Part shown: positions 31,225 through 39,736 of the stretch, in pieces
How the letters are laid out: every line of letters begins with the position of its first letter
How positions within the stretch are numbered: the stretch's first letter is position 1
Notes under the pieces: model-generated
Databases searched by the model: none
Seen by the model: only the letters and a program-made list of their open reading frames with translations
Told to the model about the DNA's origin: nothing
Program-made: the position numbers and the translations under genes
Origin: JALYLC01 sp963743275
Lineage (GTDB): Bacteria; Actinomycetota; Thermoleophilia; Gaiellales; JALYLC01
NCBI GenBank assembly: GCA_963743275.1
Contig: CAVUPB010000006.1
Coordinates: 434,001-498,000, forward strand
Reading direction: 5' to 3'
Length of the DNA: 64,000 nt

Positions 31225-34047
31225 CTACGCGGGCTCCTGCACGCCCTCGAGCAGCCCGAGCGCGCCCGCCTTGCGCGCCGCGTCCATGCGCGAGCGGCAG
31301 CCGAGGGCGATCAGCGAGTGGCGGACGTGCATGTCGACCGTGCGCACCGAGAGGTACAGCTCGGTCGCGATCTCGCGGTTCGTGCGCCCTTCCGCGACGC
31401 GCCGGATGACCTGCAGCTGGCGGGCCGTGAGGCCCGCGGCGGCGCCGGAGCCGGCACCCGCCCCGCCGAGCTCGGCGAGCGCGCGCTCGGTCGCCGCGAG
31501 CAGCGGGCGGGCTCCGAGGCGGCGGGCCTGGGCGCGGGCCTCGGTGAGCCACTCGCGCGCCTGCTCGGCGCGGCTCGATTCGCGCGCGGCCGCGGCGGCC
31601 CGGACGAGCAGCTCGGCGCGATCGTGCGGCAGCTCGATCTCCTGATGCAGGTCGAGGGCGTGCTGGAAGTGCTCGACCGCGGCGCCCGCCTGCCCCTCGG
31701 CGCGCGCCAGCTCGCCGAGGGCGCCCGAGAGCATCGCGAGCGCCTCGCGGTTGCCGTTGCCCGCGGCGATCGCCGTGAGCGCGCGCACGACCCGGTTGAG
31801 GTCGTCCTCGCACCCGTGGTCGGCGAACAGGGCCGCGGACCAGGCGAGCGCGTTGAGGCTGTAGTGCAGGTCCTCGCTGTCCTCCCAGCGCCGCAGGACG
31901 TCGCGGCAGTGCTCGAGGGCGGTCTCGCCGGAGCCCTCGAGCACCTCGAGGCGCGCGAACGTCCACGAGCACTCGGCCCCGGCCCCGAGGATCTCGTACT
32001 GGCGCAGGACGGGAGCGGCCTCCATCGCGTGCAGGAGGGCCGGGCGCCGCTCGCCGCGGAGCACGTGGGCCTGGCTCATGACGGCGGCGGCGATCGCCCG
32101 CGTCCGCTCGTCCATCGCCGGGTCCTCGACGAGCGAGCGGCCGAGTGCGAGCGAACGGCGCCATTCGCCGCGCTGGCGCAGCACGTGGCAGAGGCAGACC
32201 GAGCACGAGGCGAGCGTCGTGGCGACGCCCGAGCTCTCGCAGTAGTCGATGGCGACGTCGTAGGCCTCGCTCGCCGCGACGAACTGCCCGGCGTTCTCGT
32301 GCACGATCCCGATCGCCTGGTAGGCGGCTGCGGCCGTCGCCGTATGCCCGGCCGCGAGCGCGGCGGACAGCGCCTCGTGCACCGAGGCGAGCGCGCGCGG
32401 AGTCTCGCCGAGCTTCCCGAGCAGCATGCCTTCGAGCGAGCGCGCGCGGGAGCGGATGTCCGCCGGTGCGTCCGCCGGCAGCGCCTCGATCGCGGCGGTC
32501 ACGGCCGCCAGCGCGGGGCGGAGGTTGCCGCCGGCCTGGAGGGCGTCCGCCGTCGCGATCCGCGAGCGGGCCGCGTCCTCGAGCCGCCCGCAGGCCGTGA
32601 ACGAGTCGGCTGCCGCCGCCCATGCGGCGAGTGCGCGCTCGGAGCTGCCGCGCAGCGCGAGCACCCGGCCGAGCGCGTGGAGCGCCTCGGCCACCCCCTC
32701 GATCTCGGCGCGGTTGCGCCTGCCGTCGATCACCTCGCGCCACGCGCGCGCGGATCCGGCGAGGTCGCCGGCGCGCTCGGCGCAGGCCGCGAGCCGTTCC
32801 AGCAGCTCGAAGCGCTGCGGCTCGGTGCCTCCGCCGAGGTCGAGCGCCCGCTCGTAGAGCTTGGCGGCGTCGCGGTAGGCATAGACGCTCGCGGAGGCGT
32901 CCGCCGCCTCGGCCAGCGCCGCGCGCGCGCGTGCGACGTCTCCGGCCCCGAGCCAGTGGGCGGCGCGCTCGGACGCGCCGCCGCCGGCGTGCTCGAGCGA
33001 GCGCGCGATCGCCGCGTGCAGCGAGCGGCGGCGCGTCCACGGAATCGCCTCGTAGATCGCGTCGCGCACGAGCGCGTGCCGGAACTCGACGTGGGCCGGC
33101 CCGGCGTCGACCAGGAATCCCGCGGCCAGCGCCTCGGCGAGCGCGTGGCCGGAGCCGTCGCCCTGGTCGGCCGGGCTGCGCTGCCCGACGACGGCCGCCC
33201 GCTCGAGCGCATTGCGCGCCGGCACCGAGAGCGCCTCGGTGCGGAGCAGCACGGCGTCGATCAGCGTCTCGGGCAGGGCGTCCGCGTCGGCGTCGGCGCC
33301 GTCGCCGGCGCGCAGGGCCGCGGCCAGCTGCTCCACGTAGAACGGGATGCCGTGCGAGCGGTCGTGGAGGACGTCGAGCGTCTCGGCGGAGAGCTCCTCG
33401 CCCGTGACCACGGCTGCGAGCCGGGCCGTGTCGGCGCGCTCGAGCGGGCGCAGGGACAGCTCGAGCGGCTCGCTCACGCGGCGCAGCTCCCCGCGCAGAC
33501 GGCGGAGCCGGTGCGTGTCGGCCGGCACCTCGTCGCGCGCGAGCACGACGAGCAGGAGCGGCAGCTCCCGCAGCCCCGGCGCGATGCGCGGCAGGAGCAG
33601 CAGCGTGGCCTCGTCCGCCCAGTGCAGATCGTCGAGGACGACGGCCACCGGGCCGCAGGACGCCATCTCCGCGAAGGCCCGCCGCAGCGCCTCGGTCAGC
33701 GTCGCCTCGCCGGCATCCTGGGCGGCGGGGCCGAGCTCCGGCAGCAGCGGCGCGAGATAGGGGGCGAGCTGCCCGCACGCCTGCGCGAGCTCGGGCGCCC
33801 GGCGCATGCACTCCCTGAGCGCCTGCGCGACGGGGTCGTAGGGGTCGGCGACCGACGAGCGCGCGGCGCCGTGGAACGTGGCGATGCCGGCCTCGGCGAG
33901 CGCATGGCCGGCGAGCCGCGTCTTGCCGATGCCCGCCTCGCCGGTGATCAGCACGCAGCTGCCCCGGCCCTCGCCGGCCGCGGCGGCCGCTGCGGCGAGC
34001 GCGGCCAGCTCGTCCTGCCTGCCGATGATCGCCCGATTTCCCTGCAC
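31225..34047 (-). CDS. LuxR-family ATP-binding transcriptional regulator (LAL)
   Basis: This 940-residue regulator has the MalT/LAL layout. An N-terminal STAND/AAA-type ATPase shows Walker A GEAGIGKT at 36-43 and Walker B VVLDDLHWAD near 140-150. A long helical region of TPR-like repeats fills about 400-840. A C-terminal LuxR HTH (LTARQLQVIRRVAEGRTNREIATELYL, about 870-930) would bind DNA once the sensor half binds a ligand. The signal is unknown. It starts with GTG at a leaderless-type promoter and is divergent from a small tautomerase gene whose promoter carries a tandem repeat. Confidence 0.92.
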   Translation of the reverse strand: MQGNRAIIGRQDELAALAAAAAAAGEGRGSCVLITGEAGIGKTRLAGHALAEAGIATFHGAARSSVADPYDPVAQALRECMRRAPELAQACGQLAPYLAPLLPELGPAAQDAGEATLTEALRRAFAEMASCGPVAVVLDDLHWADEATLLLLPRIAPGLRELPLLLVVLARDEVPADTHRLRRLRGELRRVSEPLELSLRPLERADTARLAAVVTGEELSAETLDVLHDRSHGIPFYVEQLAAALRAGDGADADADALPETLIDAVLLRTEALSVPARNALERAAVVGQRSPADQGDGSGHALAEALAAGFLVDAGPAHVEFRHALVRDAIYEAIPWTRRRSLHAAIARSLEHAGGGASERAAHWLGAGDVARARAALAEAADASASVYAYRDAAKLYERALDLGGGTEPQRFELLERLAACAERAGDLAGSARAWREVIDGRRNRAEIEGVAEALHALGRVLALRGSSERALAAWAAAADSFTACGRLEDAARSRIATADALQAGGNLRPALAAVTAAIEALPADAPADIRSRARSLEGMLLGKLGETPRALASVHEALSAALAAGHTATAAAAYQAIGIVHENAGQFVAASEAYDVAIDYCESSGVATTLASCSVCLCHVLRQRGEWRRSLALGRSLVEDPAMDERTRAIAAAVMSQAHVLRGERRPALLHAMEAAPVLRQYEILGAGAECSWTFARLEVLEGSGETALEHCRDVLRRWEDSEDLHYSLNALAWSAALFADHGCEDDLNRVVRALTAIAAGNGNREALAMLSGALGELARAEGQAGAAVEHFQHALDLHQEIELPHDRAELLVRAAAAARESSRAEQAREWLTEARAQARRLGARPLLAATERALAELGGAGAGSGAAAGLTARQLQVIRRVAEGRTNREIATELYLSVRTVDMHVRHSLIALGCRSRMDAARKAGALGLLEGVQEPA

Positions 34048-34053
34048 ACGCCG

Positions 34054-34059
34054 AGTCTA
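34054..34059 (-). promoter_or_regulatory. -10 hexamer of the LAL regulator gene (leaderless)
   Basis: On the minus strand TAGACT ends 6 nt before the GTG at 34047. Confidence 0.6.
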
Positions 34060-34095
34060 GGACGCCCGAGGCGGAGCGCAAACCCGTTTCGCGCG

Positions 34096-34139
34096 AGTAC
34101 GGCAGTTGCCGCAGGCGTAGTACGGCATTCCCCCGCAGG
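34096..34139. repeat. Tandem operator-like direct repeat upstream of the tautomerase promoter
   Basis: Two copies of AGTACGGCA, 5 or 6 bases, then CGCAGG lie at 34096-34115 and 34119-34139, offset by 23-24 nt (about two helical turns). The second copy ends at the expected -35 position of the tautomerase promoter. This is typical for an activator site; the adjacent LAL regulator is the obvious candidate. Confidence 0.6.
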
Positions 34140-34159
34140 TGAGCGCCCCGGGCGGTGCC

Positions 34160-34165
34160 TAGCCT
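34160..34165 (+). promoter_or_regulatory. -10 hexamer of the tautomerase gene
   Basis: TAGCCT lies 39 nt before the ATG, giving a 5' leader of about 30 nt with a good AAGGAG ribosome-binding site. The palindrome GTGAG-GCAT-CTCAC at 34170-34183 covers the expected transcription start. Confidence 0.5.
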
Positions 34166-34204
34166 CGTCGTGAGGCATCTCACCCAACCAGAAGGAGCAA
34201 CGAC

Positions 34205-34426
34205 ATGCCGCTCATCAACGTCAAGTTCGTCGAGGGTGTCTTCGACAGCGGTCAGAAGCAGCAGATCATCGAGCGCCTCACGGACGCGCTGGTCGCGATC
34301 GAGGGCGAGAATCTCCGCCCGGTCACGTGGTGCGTGCTCGAGGAGGTCAAGAGCGGTGACTTCGGCATCGCCGGCAATGCCGTCACGACCGAATACGCGC
34401 TCGCGCTGGCGTCGGGCGCCGTCTGA
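34205..34426 (+). CDS. 4-oxalocrotonate tautomerase-like small enzyme
   Basis: This 73-residue protein is of 4-OT family size. It begins Met-Pro, so removal of methionine exposes the catalytic N-terminal proline. The strand PLINVKFVEGVF, helix SGQKQQIIERLTDALVAIEG, and hairpin VTWCVLEEVKSGDFGIAG match the tautomerase fold, which assembles as a hexamer. The substrate is unknown; related enzymes isomerise unsaturated keto acids or dehalogenate. Unlike its neighbours it has a strong Shine-Dalgarno site. Its promoter carries tandem repeats and its end a strong hairpin, so it looks like a separately regulated single-gene unit. Confidence 0.85.
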   Translation: MPLINVKFVEGVFDSGQKQQIIERLTDALVAIEGENLRPVTWCVLEEVKSGDFGIAGNAVTTEYALALASGAV

Positions 34427-34436
34427 CGGCGCGCCT

Positions 34437-34463
34437 GGCCGGCACCGCAGGCCGGTGCCGGCC
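34437..34463 (+). terminator. Strong hairpin after the tautomerase gene
   Basis: GGCCGGCACCG and CGGTGCCGGCC form a perfect 11-bp stem around a 5-nt loop, 10 nt after the stop codon. No T-run follows, as is common in high-GC actinobacteria. Confidence 0.65.
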
Positions 34464-34500
34464 GGGCCGAACGGGTGCCGGTCGCGGCAGCGGCGGGCTG

Positions 34501-34506
34501 TAGCCT
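34501..34506 (+). promoter_or_regulatory. -10 hexamer of the M20 peptidase operon (leaderless)
   Basis: TAGCCT ends 7 nt before the ATG at 34514. Confidence 0.6.
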
Positions 34507-34513
34507 TGGAGAG

Positions 34514-35845
34514 ATGCACGCATTGCTGGCGCACGCGCTCGGCGACGGCCTGCGCGACGAGGTCGTGGAGCTGACGCGCGACCTCATACGGGCGGACACG
34601 ACGAATCCTCCCGGCAACGAGACGCGCGGAGCCGACGTGCTCGCGGCGTATCTGCGCCGCAACGGCGTCGAGCCGGAGGTCGTCGCGCGCGATCCGGAGC
34701 GCGCCAACCTCGTCGCCCGCGTGCGCGGCCGCGGCACCGGGCCCTCGCTCGCGCTCGTCGGCCACACGGACGTCGTCTACGCCGATCCCGCCGACTGGAG
34801 CGTCCCGCCGTTCGCGGGCGAGGTGCGCGACGGCCATCTGTGGGGGCGCGGCGCGCTCGACATGAAGAACCAGACGGCGGCCAGCACCGTCGCGCTCGCG
34901 GTGCTCGCGCGCAGCGGATTCGTGCCGAACGGCGACGTGCTGCTGATCGCCGAGTCCGACGAGGAGGACGGCAGGGACGACGTCGGCATGAGCTGGCTCG
35001 TGCGCGAGCGCCCCGACCTGCGCTGCGACTACGCGCTCAACGAGGGCTCGAGCCGCTACGCGCTCGCCGACGGGCGCACCATGTACACGCTCTGCGTGGG
35101 CGAGAAGATGACGATGCCGGTGTGCGTGCGCACGCGCGGGGTCGCCGGGCACGCCTCGCTGCCGACGCTCGGCGACAACGCGCTGCTCAAGCTCGCGCCC
35201 GTGCTCGAGCGGATCGCCGCGTACGCGCCCGTGCGTCGCCGCTCGCCCGAGCTCGACGCGCTCCTCGACGTCCTCGCGCCGGGTGACGACGGCGCCCTCG
35301 AGGAGCGCATCGAGCGCGGGCGCGCCCAGCACGACGAGCTCTGGCACTCGCTGCCGGCGCTGGCCGGCTCGACGTTCGTGCCGACGATGGCGCGGGCCTC
35401 GCGCAAGCGCAACGTGATCCCGGCCGCGGCCGAGATCGAGTACGACTGCCGTGTGCTGCCCGGAACCGACCCAGAGGAGCTGTTCGGCGAGTTCCGCACG
35501 GCGCTCGGCGATCTCGACGCCGAGCTGGAGCTGGCCGAGCCGCCGCTCGGCGGCACGCGCTCGCCGCTGGACACGCCGCTGCGGGACGCGCTCGCCGAGT
35601 GGGTCGGCGAGCTCGAGCCGGGCGCGCTGCTCGTGCCCGAGATCAGCTCGGGCTTCACCGACTCGCATTTCCTGCGCGAGGCCTACGGCACCGTCGCGTA
35701 CGGCTTCTTCCCGCTGCGGCACACCGCCGCGGAGCTGATCGACACGATCCACGCGCCCGACGAGCGCATCGACGTGCGTGACCTCGAGCTTGCGGTGCGC
35801 GCCTTCGTGCACTGCATCGACCGGATTGGAACGGTGACTGCATGA
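34514..35845 (+). CDS. M20-family metallopeptidase / deacylase
   Basis: A 443-residue M20 family hydrolase, related to ArgE, DapE and carboxypeptidase G. The di-zinc site is represented by LVGHTDVVY (His, Asp), WGRGALDMKNQ (bridging Asp), the ESDEEDG pair (catalytic Glu and ligand) and a C-terminal His in FFPLRHTAAELID. The dimerisation domain with RGVAGHASLPTLGDNA lies between. The substrate class (N-acyl amino acid or dipeptide) cannot be fixed. The start at 34514 fits both the promoter and the family; an upstream frame extension is not needed. It overlaps the DUF1385 gene by 4 nt. Confidence 0.88.
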   Translation: MHALLAHALGDGLRDEVVELTRDLIRADTTNPPGNETRGADVLAAYLRRNGVEPEVVARDPERANLVARVRGRGTGPSLALVGHTDVVYADPADWSVPPFAGEVRDGHLWGRGALDMKNQTAASTVALAVLARSGFVPNGDVLLIAESDEEDGRDDVGMSWLVRERPDLRCDYALNEGSSRYALADGRTMYTLCVGEKMTMPVCVRTRGVAGHASLPTLGDNALLKLAPVLERIAAYAPVRRRSPELDALLDVLAPGDDGALEERIERGRAQHDELWHSLPALAGSTFVPTMARASRKRNVIPAAAEIEYDCRVLPGTDPEELFGEFRTALGDLDAELELAEPPLGGTRSPLDTPLRDALAEWVGELEPGALLVPEISSGFTDSHFLREAYGTVAYGFFPLRHTAAELIDTIHAPDERIDVRDLELAVRAFVHCIDRIGTVTA

Positions 35846-36630
35846 GCGACCAGAAGCTCCGCCTCGGCGGCATGGCGCTGCGCAACGGGCTGGCGCTCTT
35901 CGGCCCGACGTCCTGGGCGGCCGCGGTGCGCACGCCCGACGGCGAAATCCACGTCGCGAGCGGGCAGCGCCCGCGCATCCGCGCCGCCGACGGCATCCCG
36001 CTCGCCCGCGGCGTCGTGCGCATGTCCGAGATGTTCCTGGCGCTGCCCGTGATCCGCCGCAGCCTGCCGGACGCCCGGCTCTCCTTCGAGCACGGCAGCG
36101 TGGCCGCGGCGGCCGTCGTGTGCGCGGCGCTGGCCTCGGTCGCGCGCCGCCGCGGCGGCTTCCGCGGCGAGCTCGCGTCGACCGCGATCGGCATCGTGCC
36201 CTCGCTCGTCACCCTGCGCAGCCGCGACCTCGTGCGCTACCACGGCGCCGAGCACAAGACCGTCGCGGGCTACGAGCGCGGCGTCGAGGCGGCGACCACC
36301 GCCAAGGAGCACGAGCGCTGCGGATCGCATCTCGTCGCCCCGCTCGTGCTCGGCGCGGCCGCTGCCGCGGCGCTCGCGGCGCGGGCGCCGCGCAAGCTCC
36401 GCCGCCCCGTCGGGGCGGTCGGCTCGCTGGCGGCGATCGGCGCCGCCTTCGAGCTGTTCGCGTGGCGGGAGCGCCACCCAGGCTCGCTCGGCGCGCGCGC
36501 GCTCGCCGGTCCCGGGACGGCGCTGCAGCGCGCGCTGGCGACGGCCGAGCCGGGCGAGGAGGAGCTCGAGGTCGCGGACCGCGCGCTCACGGCCCTGCTC
36601 GCCGCGGAGGCGGCGGGAGCCGCCGCGTGA
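35842..36630 (+). CDS. DUF1385 membrane protein
   Basis: This 262-residue protein matches DUF1385. It has LRLGGMALRNGLALFGPTSWAAAVRTPDGEI at the start, RGVVRMSEM, then the family signatures YHGAEHKTVAGYERG (about 133-147) and HERCGSHLVAP. Hydrophobic helices lie around 88-103, 125 and 160-200. The function is not known. It is a middle gene in the M20-DUF1385-pncB unit with 4-nt overlaps on both sides. Its version of the second motif, HERCGSHL, differs slightly from the usual HpRCGTxF. Confidence 0.85.
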   Translation: MSDQKLRLGGMALRNGLALFGPTSWAAAVRTPDGEIHVASGQRPRIRAADGIPLARGVVRMSEMFLALPVIRRSLPDARLSFEHGSVAAAAVVCAALASVARRRGGFRGELASTAIGIVPSLVTLRSRDLVRYHGAEHKTVAGYERGVEAATTAKEHERCGSHLVAPLVLGAAAAAALAARAPRKLRRPVGAVGSLAAIGAAFELFAWRERHPGSLGARALAGPGTALQRALATAEPGEEELEVADRALTALLAAEAAGAAA

Positions 36631-37727
36631 GCGCACCCGCGCGCGTCGGCCGGCGGCTGCCGTCGGAGATCTTCGACCTCCCCGTCGAGAAGATGCGCGA
36701 GGGCTACTACTCGGACGCCTACTTCGTGTTCACGAAGCAGGTGCTGGAGCGCGACGCGCACCACCCGCGCGTCCTCATGCAGGTCTTCCAGCGCCACCAG
36801 TCGGTGCTCGGCGGCATGGACGAGGCGATCGCCATCCTGCGCGAGTGCAGCGGCCACGCCGACGCCGACGGGGCGTGGCAGCCGGGCTGGGACGAGCTCG
36901 TCGTCCACGCCCTCCACGACGGCGACGAGATCGAGCCGTGGGAGACCGTCATGACGATCGAGGGCGACTACGCGCTCTTCTGCCACCTCGAGACGGTCTA
37001 CCTGGGCACGCTCGCGCGCCGCACGCTGATCGCCCGCAACGTGCGCGAGGTCGTGCACGCCGCGCGCGGCAAGCCGATCCTCTACTTCCCCGCCCGCCAC
37101 GACCATCACCGGGTGCAGACGGGCGACGGCTACGCGGCCCACATCGCGGGCGCGATCGGCGTCTCGACCGACGCGCAGGCCTCGTGGTGGGGCGGCCGCG
37201 GGATGGGCACCGTGCCCCACGGCCTGATCGCCGCCTACGGCGGCGACACGGTGCTGGCGGCGCGGCGCTTCGTCGAGACGCTCGGCGCCGAGATGGACGT
37301 GATCGTCCTCGTCGACTTCGACAACGACTGCGTCGGCACCGCGGTCGCGGTGGCGCGCGCGCTCGGCCCGCAGCTCTGGGGCGTGCGCCTCGACACCTCG
37401 GCCACGATGGTGGATCGCTCGCTCTCGCCGCAGATGGGCCGCTTCGATCCGCGCGGCGTCAACCCGCAGCTCGTGCGCAACGTGCGCGAGGCGCTCGACC
37501 GCGAGGGGTTCCCGGGCGTCCGCATCGTCGCCTCGGGCGGCTTCAACGCCGCCAAGATCGCGTCGTTCGAGGAGGCCGCCGTGCCCGTCGACGCCTACGG
37601 CGTCGGCTCGGCGCTGATCCGCGGCGAGAACGACTTCACGGCCGACATCGTCGTGCGGGACGGCCGCCCCGCGGCCAAGGCGGGGCGCGGCTACCTGCCG
37701 AACCCGCGCCTCGAGCGCGTCATCTGA
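36627..37727 (+). CDS. pncB: Nicotinate phosphoribosyltransferase family enzyme
   Basis: This 366-residue enzyme of the NAPRTase/QAPRTase fold would recycle nicotinate to nicotinate mononucleotide for NAD synthesis. The sequence opens with a YYSDAYF segment and contains GDYALFCHLETVYLGTLARRT. The Arg-rich FPARHDHHRVQTGDGYAA and MGTVPHGLIAAYGG follow. Later come VLVDFDNDCV, the strand ending in RLDTS, and the phosphate loop IVASGGFNAAKI. It is shorter than E. coli PncB and closer to archaeal/actinobacterial forms. The GTG at 36627 overlaps the DUF1385 stop. Confidence 0.88.
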   Translation: MSAPARVGRRLPSEIFDLPVEKMREGYYSDAYFVFTKQVLERDAHHPRVLMQVFQRHQSVLGGMDEAIAILRECSGHADADGAWQPGWDELVVHALHDGDEIEPWETVMTIEGDYALFCHLETVYLGTLARRTLIARNVREVVHAARGKPILYFPARHDHHRVQTGDGYAAHIAGAIGVSTDAQASWWGGRGMGTVPHGLIAAYGGDTVLAARRFVETLGAEMDVIVLVDFDNDCVGTAVAVARALGPQLWGVRLDTSATMVDRSLSPQMGRFDPRGVNPQLVRNVREALDREGFPGVRIVASGGFNAAKIASFEEAAVPVDAYGVGSALIRGENDFTADIVVRDGRPAAKAGRGYLPNPRLERVI

Positions 37728-37800
37728 GCCCCGCTCCGCGAGCTTCTACCTAGCCGCACGGGGGTTCAAGCCGGGGGCACTTCATGCCGACACTGGGGGA

Positions 37801-39342
37801 GTGCTGACAGCTTCCATCGCGACGGCGCTGAGCGCGGCGCTCGACCAGCTCAGGACGTTCCTCCTGCTCTGGATCCCGCCGCTCCTGCTCGGGTTCCTGG
37901 TGTACCTGATGTGGCGGTTCATCAAGGTGATGCCGCGCACGGCTCCGGCCGAGCTGAAGCCCGAGTCCGACTCGATCGTGCGCTGGCACGACGTGGCGGG
38001 GGTCGAGGAGGCCAAGGCCGAGCTCGCCGAGATCATCGAGTTCCTGCGCGATCCCGCGCGCTTCGAGCGCCTGGGTGCGCGCGTGCCGCGCGGCGTCCTC
38101 CTGCACGGGCCGCCGGGCACCGGCAAGACCCTGCTCGCCAAGGCCGTGGCCGCGGAGTCGGGCGCGGCCTTCTTCTCGCAGCCGGCGTCGGCCTTCGTCG
38201 AGATGTTCGCGGGTCTCGGCGCATCGCGCATCCGCAAGCTCTTCGAGACCGCGCGCAAGCACGCGCCGGCGATCGTCTTCATCGACGAGCTCGACGCGGT
38301 CGGCGCCGCCCGCCAGAACTCGAGCTTCAACCGCGAGCAGGACCAGACGCTCAACCAGCTGCTCGTCGAGCTCGACGGCTTCCGGCGCACCGACGTCGTG
38401 ATCATGGCCTCGACCAACCGCCTCGACACGCTCGACGCGGCGCTCCTGCGCCCCGGCCGCTTCGACCGGCAGGTCTACGTCTCGCCGCCCGACCTGCTTG
38501 CGCGCGAGCAGATCCTCAACGTGCACGTGCGCAACAAGCCGATCGACGAGGCCGTCGACCTCACGAGCATCGCCCGGGCGACGGCCGGGCTCACGGGGGC
38601 CGACCTCGAGAACATCTGCAACGAGGCCGCCATCCGCGCCACGCGCGCCGGTCGCGAGAGCTTGACGCCGATCGACTTCGACGACGCGCTCGAGCGCGTC
38701 GTGGCGGGCCTGAAGACGCACCGCACGGTGTCGGAGGAAGAGAAGCGCATGATCGCCTACCACGAGGCCGGTCACGCCCTGCTCGCGCACATCGTCGGCC
38801 GCGGCATGACGATCCACAAGGTCACGATCGTGCCGCGCGGCGGCGCGCTCGGCTACAACCTCTACACGCCCACCGACGAGCGGATCCTCTCGACGCGCGA
38901 CGACCTCATCACCCGCATCGTCGTGCTGCTCGGCGGCCGCGCCGGCGAGGAGGTCGCGCTCGGCGAGGCCTCGAACGGCGCGGGCGACGACCTCGAGCGC
39001 GCCACGGGCATCGCCCGCGCCATGGTGTTCGACTGGGGGCTCGGCGAGTCGCTCACGACGCGCACCGTGCGCGCCGACAACTTCGCGCTCTCCGAGGACA
39101 CCAAGCGCCAGCGCGACCAGGAGCAGTCGGCGATCTGCGACTTCGCCTACGCCGAGGCCAAGCGGCTCCTGGTCGAGCATCGCGACGCGCTCGAGCGCCT
39201 GGCCATGAAGCTGCTCGAGCGCGAGACGCTGGACCGCGAGGACGTCGCCACGATGCTGCACGACGTGCAGCGCGTGGGGACGCTCGCGTTCAGCTGGCCG
39301 GGTGGGCCGGGCGGGCCGCTCGCGCCCGGCACCCTGGCCTGA
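37801..39342 (+). CDS. ftsH: Short FtsH-type AAA+ membrane metalloprotease
   Basis: A 513-residue protein with one predicted transmembrane helix (about 18-38) instead of the usual two helices plus extracytoplasmic domain. The AAA module has Walker A GPPGTGKT at 103-110, Walker B FIDELDAV, and a second-region-of-homology RPGRFDRQV. The M41 protease domain has the zinc site HEAGH at 321-325 and the third ligand in the GDDLERAT region. The C-terminus is Gly/Pro-rich. The GTG start lies 6 nt after GACACT, a one-base variant of the local -10 consensus. The single-helix topology recalls mitochondrial i-AAA (Yme1). A longer paralogue may exist elsewhere. Confidence 0.9.
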   Translation: MLTASIATALSAALDQLRTFLLLWIPPLLLGFLVYLMWRFIKVMPRTAPAELKPESDSIVRWHDVAGVEEAKAELAEIIEFLRDPARFERLGARVPRGVLLHGPPGTGKTLLAKAVAAESGAAFFSQPASAFVEMFAGLGASRIRKLFETARKHAPAIVFIDELDAVGAARQNSSFNREQDQTLNQLLVELDGFRRTDVVIMASTNRLDTLDAALLRPGRFDRQVYVSPPDLLAREQILNVHVRNKPIDEAVDLTSIARATAGLTGADLENICNEAAIRATRAGRESLTPIDFDDALERVVAGLKTHRTVSEEEKRMIAYHEAGHALLAHIVGRGMTIHKVTIVPRGGALGYNLYTPTDERILSTRDDLITRIVVLLGGRAGEEVALGEASNGAGDDLERATGIARAMVFDWGLGESLTTRTVRADNFALSEDTKRQRDQEQSAICDFAYAEAKRLLVEHRDALERLAMKLLERETLDREDVATMLHDVQRVGTLAFSWPGGPGGPLAPGTLA

Positions 39343-39359
39343 GAGGGCGTCGCGCCCTC
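39343..39359. terminator. Bidirectional hairpin between ftsH and the coiled-coil gene
   Basis: GAGGGCG and CGCCCTC form a perfect 7-bp stem with loop TCG. It starts right after the ftsH stop and overlaps the stop codon of the convergent gene. Confidence 0.55.
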
Positions 39360-39654
39360 AGGCGTCGCCGTGTCCGTCGCCGTCCTGGCCGGCGCTCGTG
39401 ATCTCGGCCTTCTTGGCCTCGACCGCCGCGCGCGCCTCGCGCACCTTGGCCGCCAGCTCGTCGAGGGCGCTGCCCGCCGCGAGCGTGCCCGCCTCGAGCA
39501 GGTCGAACGCCTGCGCGCCGAGCGCGGCGCTCGTGCTCTCGACCTCGCCCTCGAGCTTGCGCAACTGCAGCTTCAGCTGCTGTACCTGAGCGGCTTCCTT
39601 GCCCTGCTCGAGAGCATCGGACGCCTTTTCCTTGACCTTGTCGAACAGGCCCAT
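39358..39654 (-). CDS. Small coiled-coil protein, unknown function
   Basis: A 98-residue protein without a recognisable domain. It begins MGLFDKVKEKASDALEQGKEAA, a short amphipathic segment. A long helix with heptad-like pattern follows (VQQLKLQLRKLEGEVESTSAALG and AKVREARAAVEAKKAEI), ending in an acidic Gly-rich tail. A soluble coiled coil is likely. The start is supported by GGGGAGG 5 nt upstream of the ATG; longer upstream extensions in this frame are not needed. It is single-gene and convergent with ftsH. Function cannot be assigned. Confidence 0.72.
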   Translation of the reverse strand: MGLFDKVKEKASDALEQGKEAAQVQQLKLQLRKLEGEVESTSAALGAQAFDLLEAGTLAAGSALDELAAKVREARAAVEAKKAEITSAGQDGDGHGDA

Positions 39655-39736
39655 GTTGCCTCCCCGTCGATGGATGTCGCGCCTGCATGATTGCACCGCT
39701 GCTGCCGCGCCGCGGGTCGCGTGGCACCATCCGGAG

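Noticed and set aside
31187..35812. Very long minus-strand open frame (1541 codons) over the LAL and M20 genes, and similar frames of over 1000 codons near 9517-14321
   Set aside because: They are composition artefacts of high-GC DNA. The translations are low-complexity Arg/Ala/Gly/Pro with no domains, while other frames in the same DNA carry clear motifs. Only the terminal parts of some of them are real genes, and those are annotated separately.
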